A DNA stretch of 13,668 nt from Proteobacteria bacterium UBA4457 (GTDB lineage: Bacteria > Pseudomonadota > Gammaproteobacteria > Ga0077536). Shown here in pieces: positions 12,820 through 13,668 of this stretch. The stretch is from positions 1-13,668 of the forward strand of contig DGOV01000033.1 in the NCBI GenBank assembly GCA_002390205.1. The letters run 5' to 3'. Under the pieces are notes generated by a model. It searched no databases. It was not told where the DNA came from and worked only from the letters and a program-made list of their open reading frames with translations. Within the stretch, counting starts at the first letter, position 1. Every line of letters starts with the position of its first letter. The position numbers were made by a program, and so were the translations under genes.

Positions 12820-13668
12820 GTGACTGTAGCAAACAATAAAAGCTCGAGTGATGGTTTCGATAAACACTGTCGAGTAGTTATTATAGGTGCCGGCTTTTCG
12901 GGACTACTCTGTGCCAGCTACTTAAAAGAAGCCGGCATACATGATATTCAAATCCTTGAAATGGGTTCCTCCGTCGGAGGAGTCTGGAGCAAGAAAGGTG
13001 TCGGCGCCTACCCAGGGGCAGCGTGTGATGTACCCTCATATATCTACCTGCCTTTTCTGGATCGTACTGGATTTATCCCCTCGAAAAAATACGTAAGTCA
13101 ACCTGAAATTGCAGAGTACGCTGAAATGCTAACCGACCATATCGGAGTTAGAGAAAACATTAGCTTTGACCGTAAAGTCACAGAACTAAAATATCTTGGG
13201 GACCAACAGAATAAATGGCGAGTCAGAACAGTAAACACTAAGACTGGACAGACAGAAGAGACTGTATCGTGTACCCATATAGTTAGCGCGAACGGTCCGC
13301 TCTCTAGTCCAAGGATGCCTGAGCTAGGTGGTATGGAATTGTTCAAAGGCGAAAGCTTCCACACGGCACAATGGGATGGGACTGCGAATTTAAAAGGCAA
13401 AAAAGTAGCCATCATCGGAACTGGAGCCTCTGCTGCTCAAGTAATCACGTCAATCGCTGATGATGTGGAAAGTCTGCACGTTTTTCAACGGACTCCAACA
13501 TGGGTGCTACGCAGAGATGATGAACCTACCTCGCCTGAGCTAAAGCAACAATTCGAAGTAGGAGGGTATGGCGAAGAGCTAAGGTATATCGCAGCCACAA
13601 AAGGTGAATTCCCGCCAGGCGAGCAGTTCCTTGATTGGGATGCTATACAAGATAAAGAACAGAATGAA
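12820..13668 (+). CDS. Second Baeyer-Villiger-type flavin monooxygenase, 3'-truncated by window edge
   Basis: 283 codons are open to the right edge; typical members are about 490-550 aa, so roughly half is present. Only 17 or so residues precede the first beta strand, unlike the long BVMO nearby. The FAD Rossmann motif is GAGFSG (23-28). The BVMO fingerprint F175-K-G177...H181...W185-D186 is intact, and the NADPH Rossmann GTGASA is 200-205. FQRTPTW (222-228) is also typical. The second fingerprint is altered: GGVW, then seven residues (SKKGVGA), then YPGAACD, against four between W and Y in the consensus. The start is GTG at 12820 with GGAG (12805-12808) eleven bases upstream. An in-frame GTG at 12775 lacks a binding site. 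It is divergent from gltX. A ketone monooxygenase is likely, the substrate is unknown, and the catalytic Arg region lies outside the window. Confidence 0.88.
   Translation, partial: MTVANNKSSSDGFDKHCRVVIIGAGFSGLLCASYLKEAGIHDIQILEMGSSVGGVWSKKGVGAYPGAACDVPSYIYLPFLDRTGFIPSKKYVSQPEIAEYAEMLTDHIGVRENISFDRKVTELKYLGDQQNKWRVRTVNTKTGQTEETVSCTHIVSANGPLSSPRMPELGGMELFKGESFHTAQWDGTANLKGKKVAIIGTGASAAQVITSIADDVESLHVFQRTPTWVLRRDDEPTSPELKQQFEVGGYGEELRYIAATKGEFPPGEQFLDWDAIQDKEQNE

Overview
This window looks like chromosomal DNA of a gammaproteobacterium, probably a marine or aquatic relative of the Pseudomonadales/Cellvibrionales. The basis is an E. coli-like PepN whose remaining part aligns without gaps in length, the gammaproteobacterial stand-alone EF-G 2 type, an E. 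coli-type discriminating GluRS, and a gltX / tRNA-Ala(GGC) / tRNA-Glu(UUC) block. The genus cannot be fixed from this sequence. No integrase, transposase, CRISPR array or phage gene was seen.

Layout from left to right. (1) The C-terminal two thirds of aminopeptidase N (+) converge on an EF-G 2-type translocase (-), with a perfect 22-bp palindrome between them. (2) Upstream of EF-G, on its strand, is a short unrecognised reading frame of 56 codons with a near-ideal ribosome binding site. It is divergent from a small alpha/beta hydrolase (+). (3) That hydrolase converges on a hormone-sensitive-lipase-type esterase (-) across a perfect 16-bp hairpin. (4) A small secreted protein of unknown function (+) converges on an inverse-autotransporter beta-barrel protein without a passenger (-), with a strong two-way intrinsic terminator between them. 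(5) A Baeyer-Villiger-type flavin monooxygenase (-) is divergent from a double-hotdog MaoC-like protein (+). (6) gltX, tRNA-Ala and tRNA-Glu lie in series on the - strand. (7) A second Baeyer-Villiger-type monooxygenase (+) runs off the right edge.

Housekeeping genes (pepN, EF-G, gltX, two tRNAs) alternate with what looks like an accessory set for oxidising ketones and cleaving esters: two BVMO-type enzymes of different subtype, two unrelated esterase-type hydrolases and a MaoC-fold hydratase-like protein. A BVMO turns a ketone into an ester or lactone, an esterase opens it, and a MaoC-type enzyme could act on a CoA-linked product. The genes are on both strands, so this is a neighbourhood and not an operon, and the joint pathway is inference. 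The least explained items are the 56-codon reading frame ahead of EF-G, the passenger-less intimin-type barrel, the atypical second BVMO and a shared core in two of the convergent-gene palindromes. No intergenic stretch is longer than about 300 bases. Nothing here amounts to a clearly new multi-gene system.
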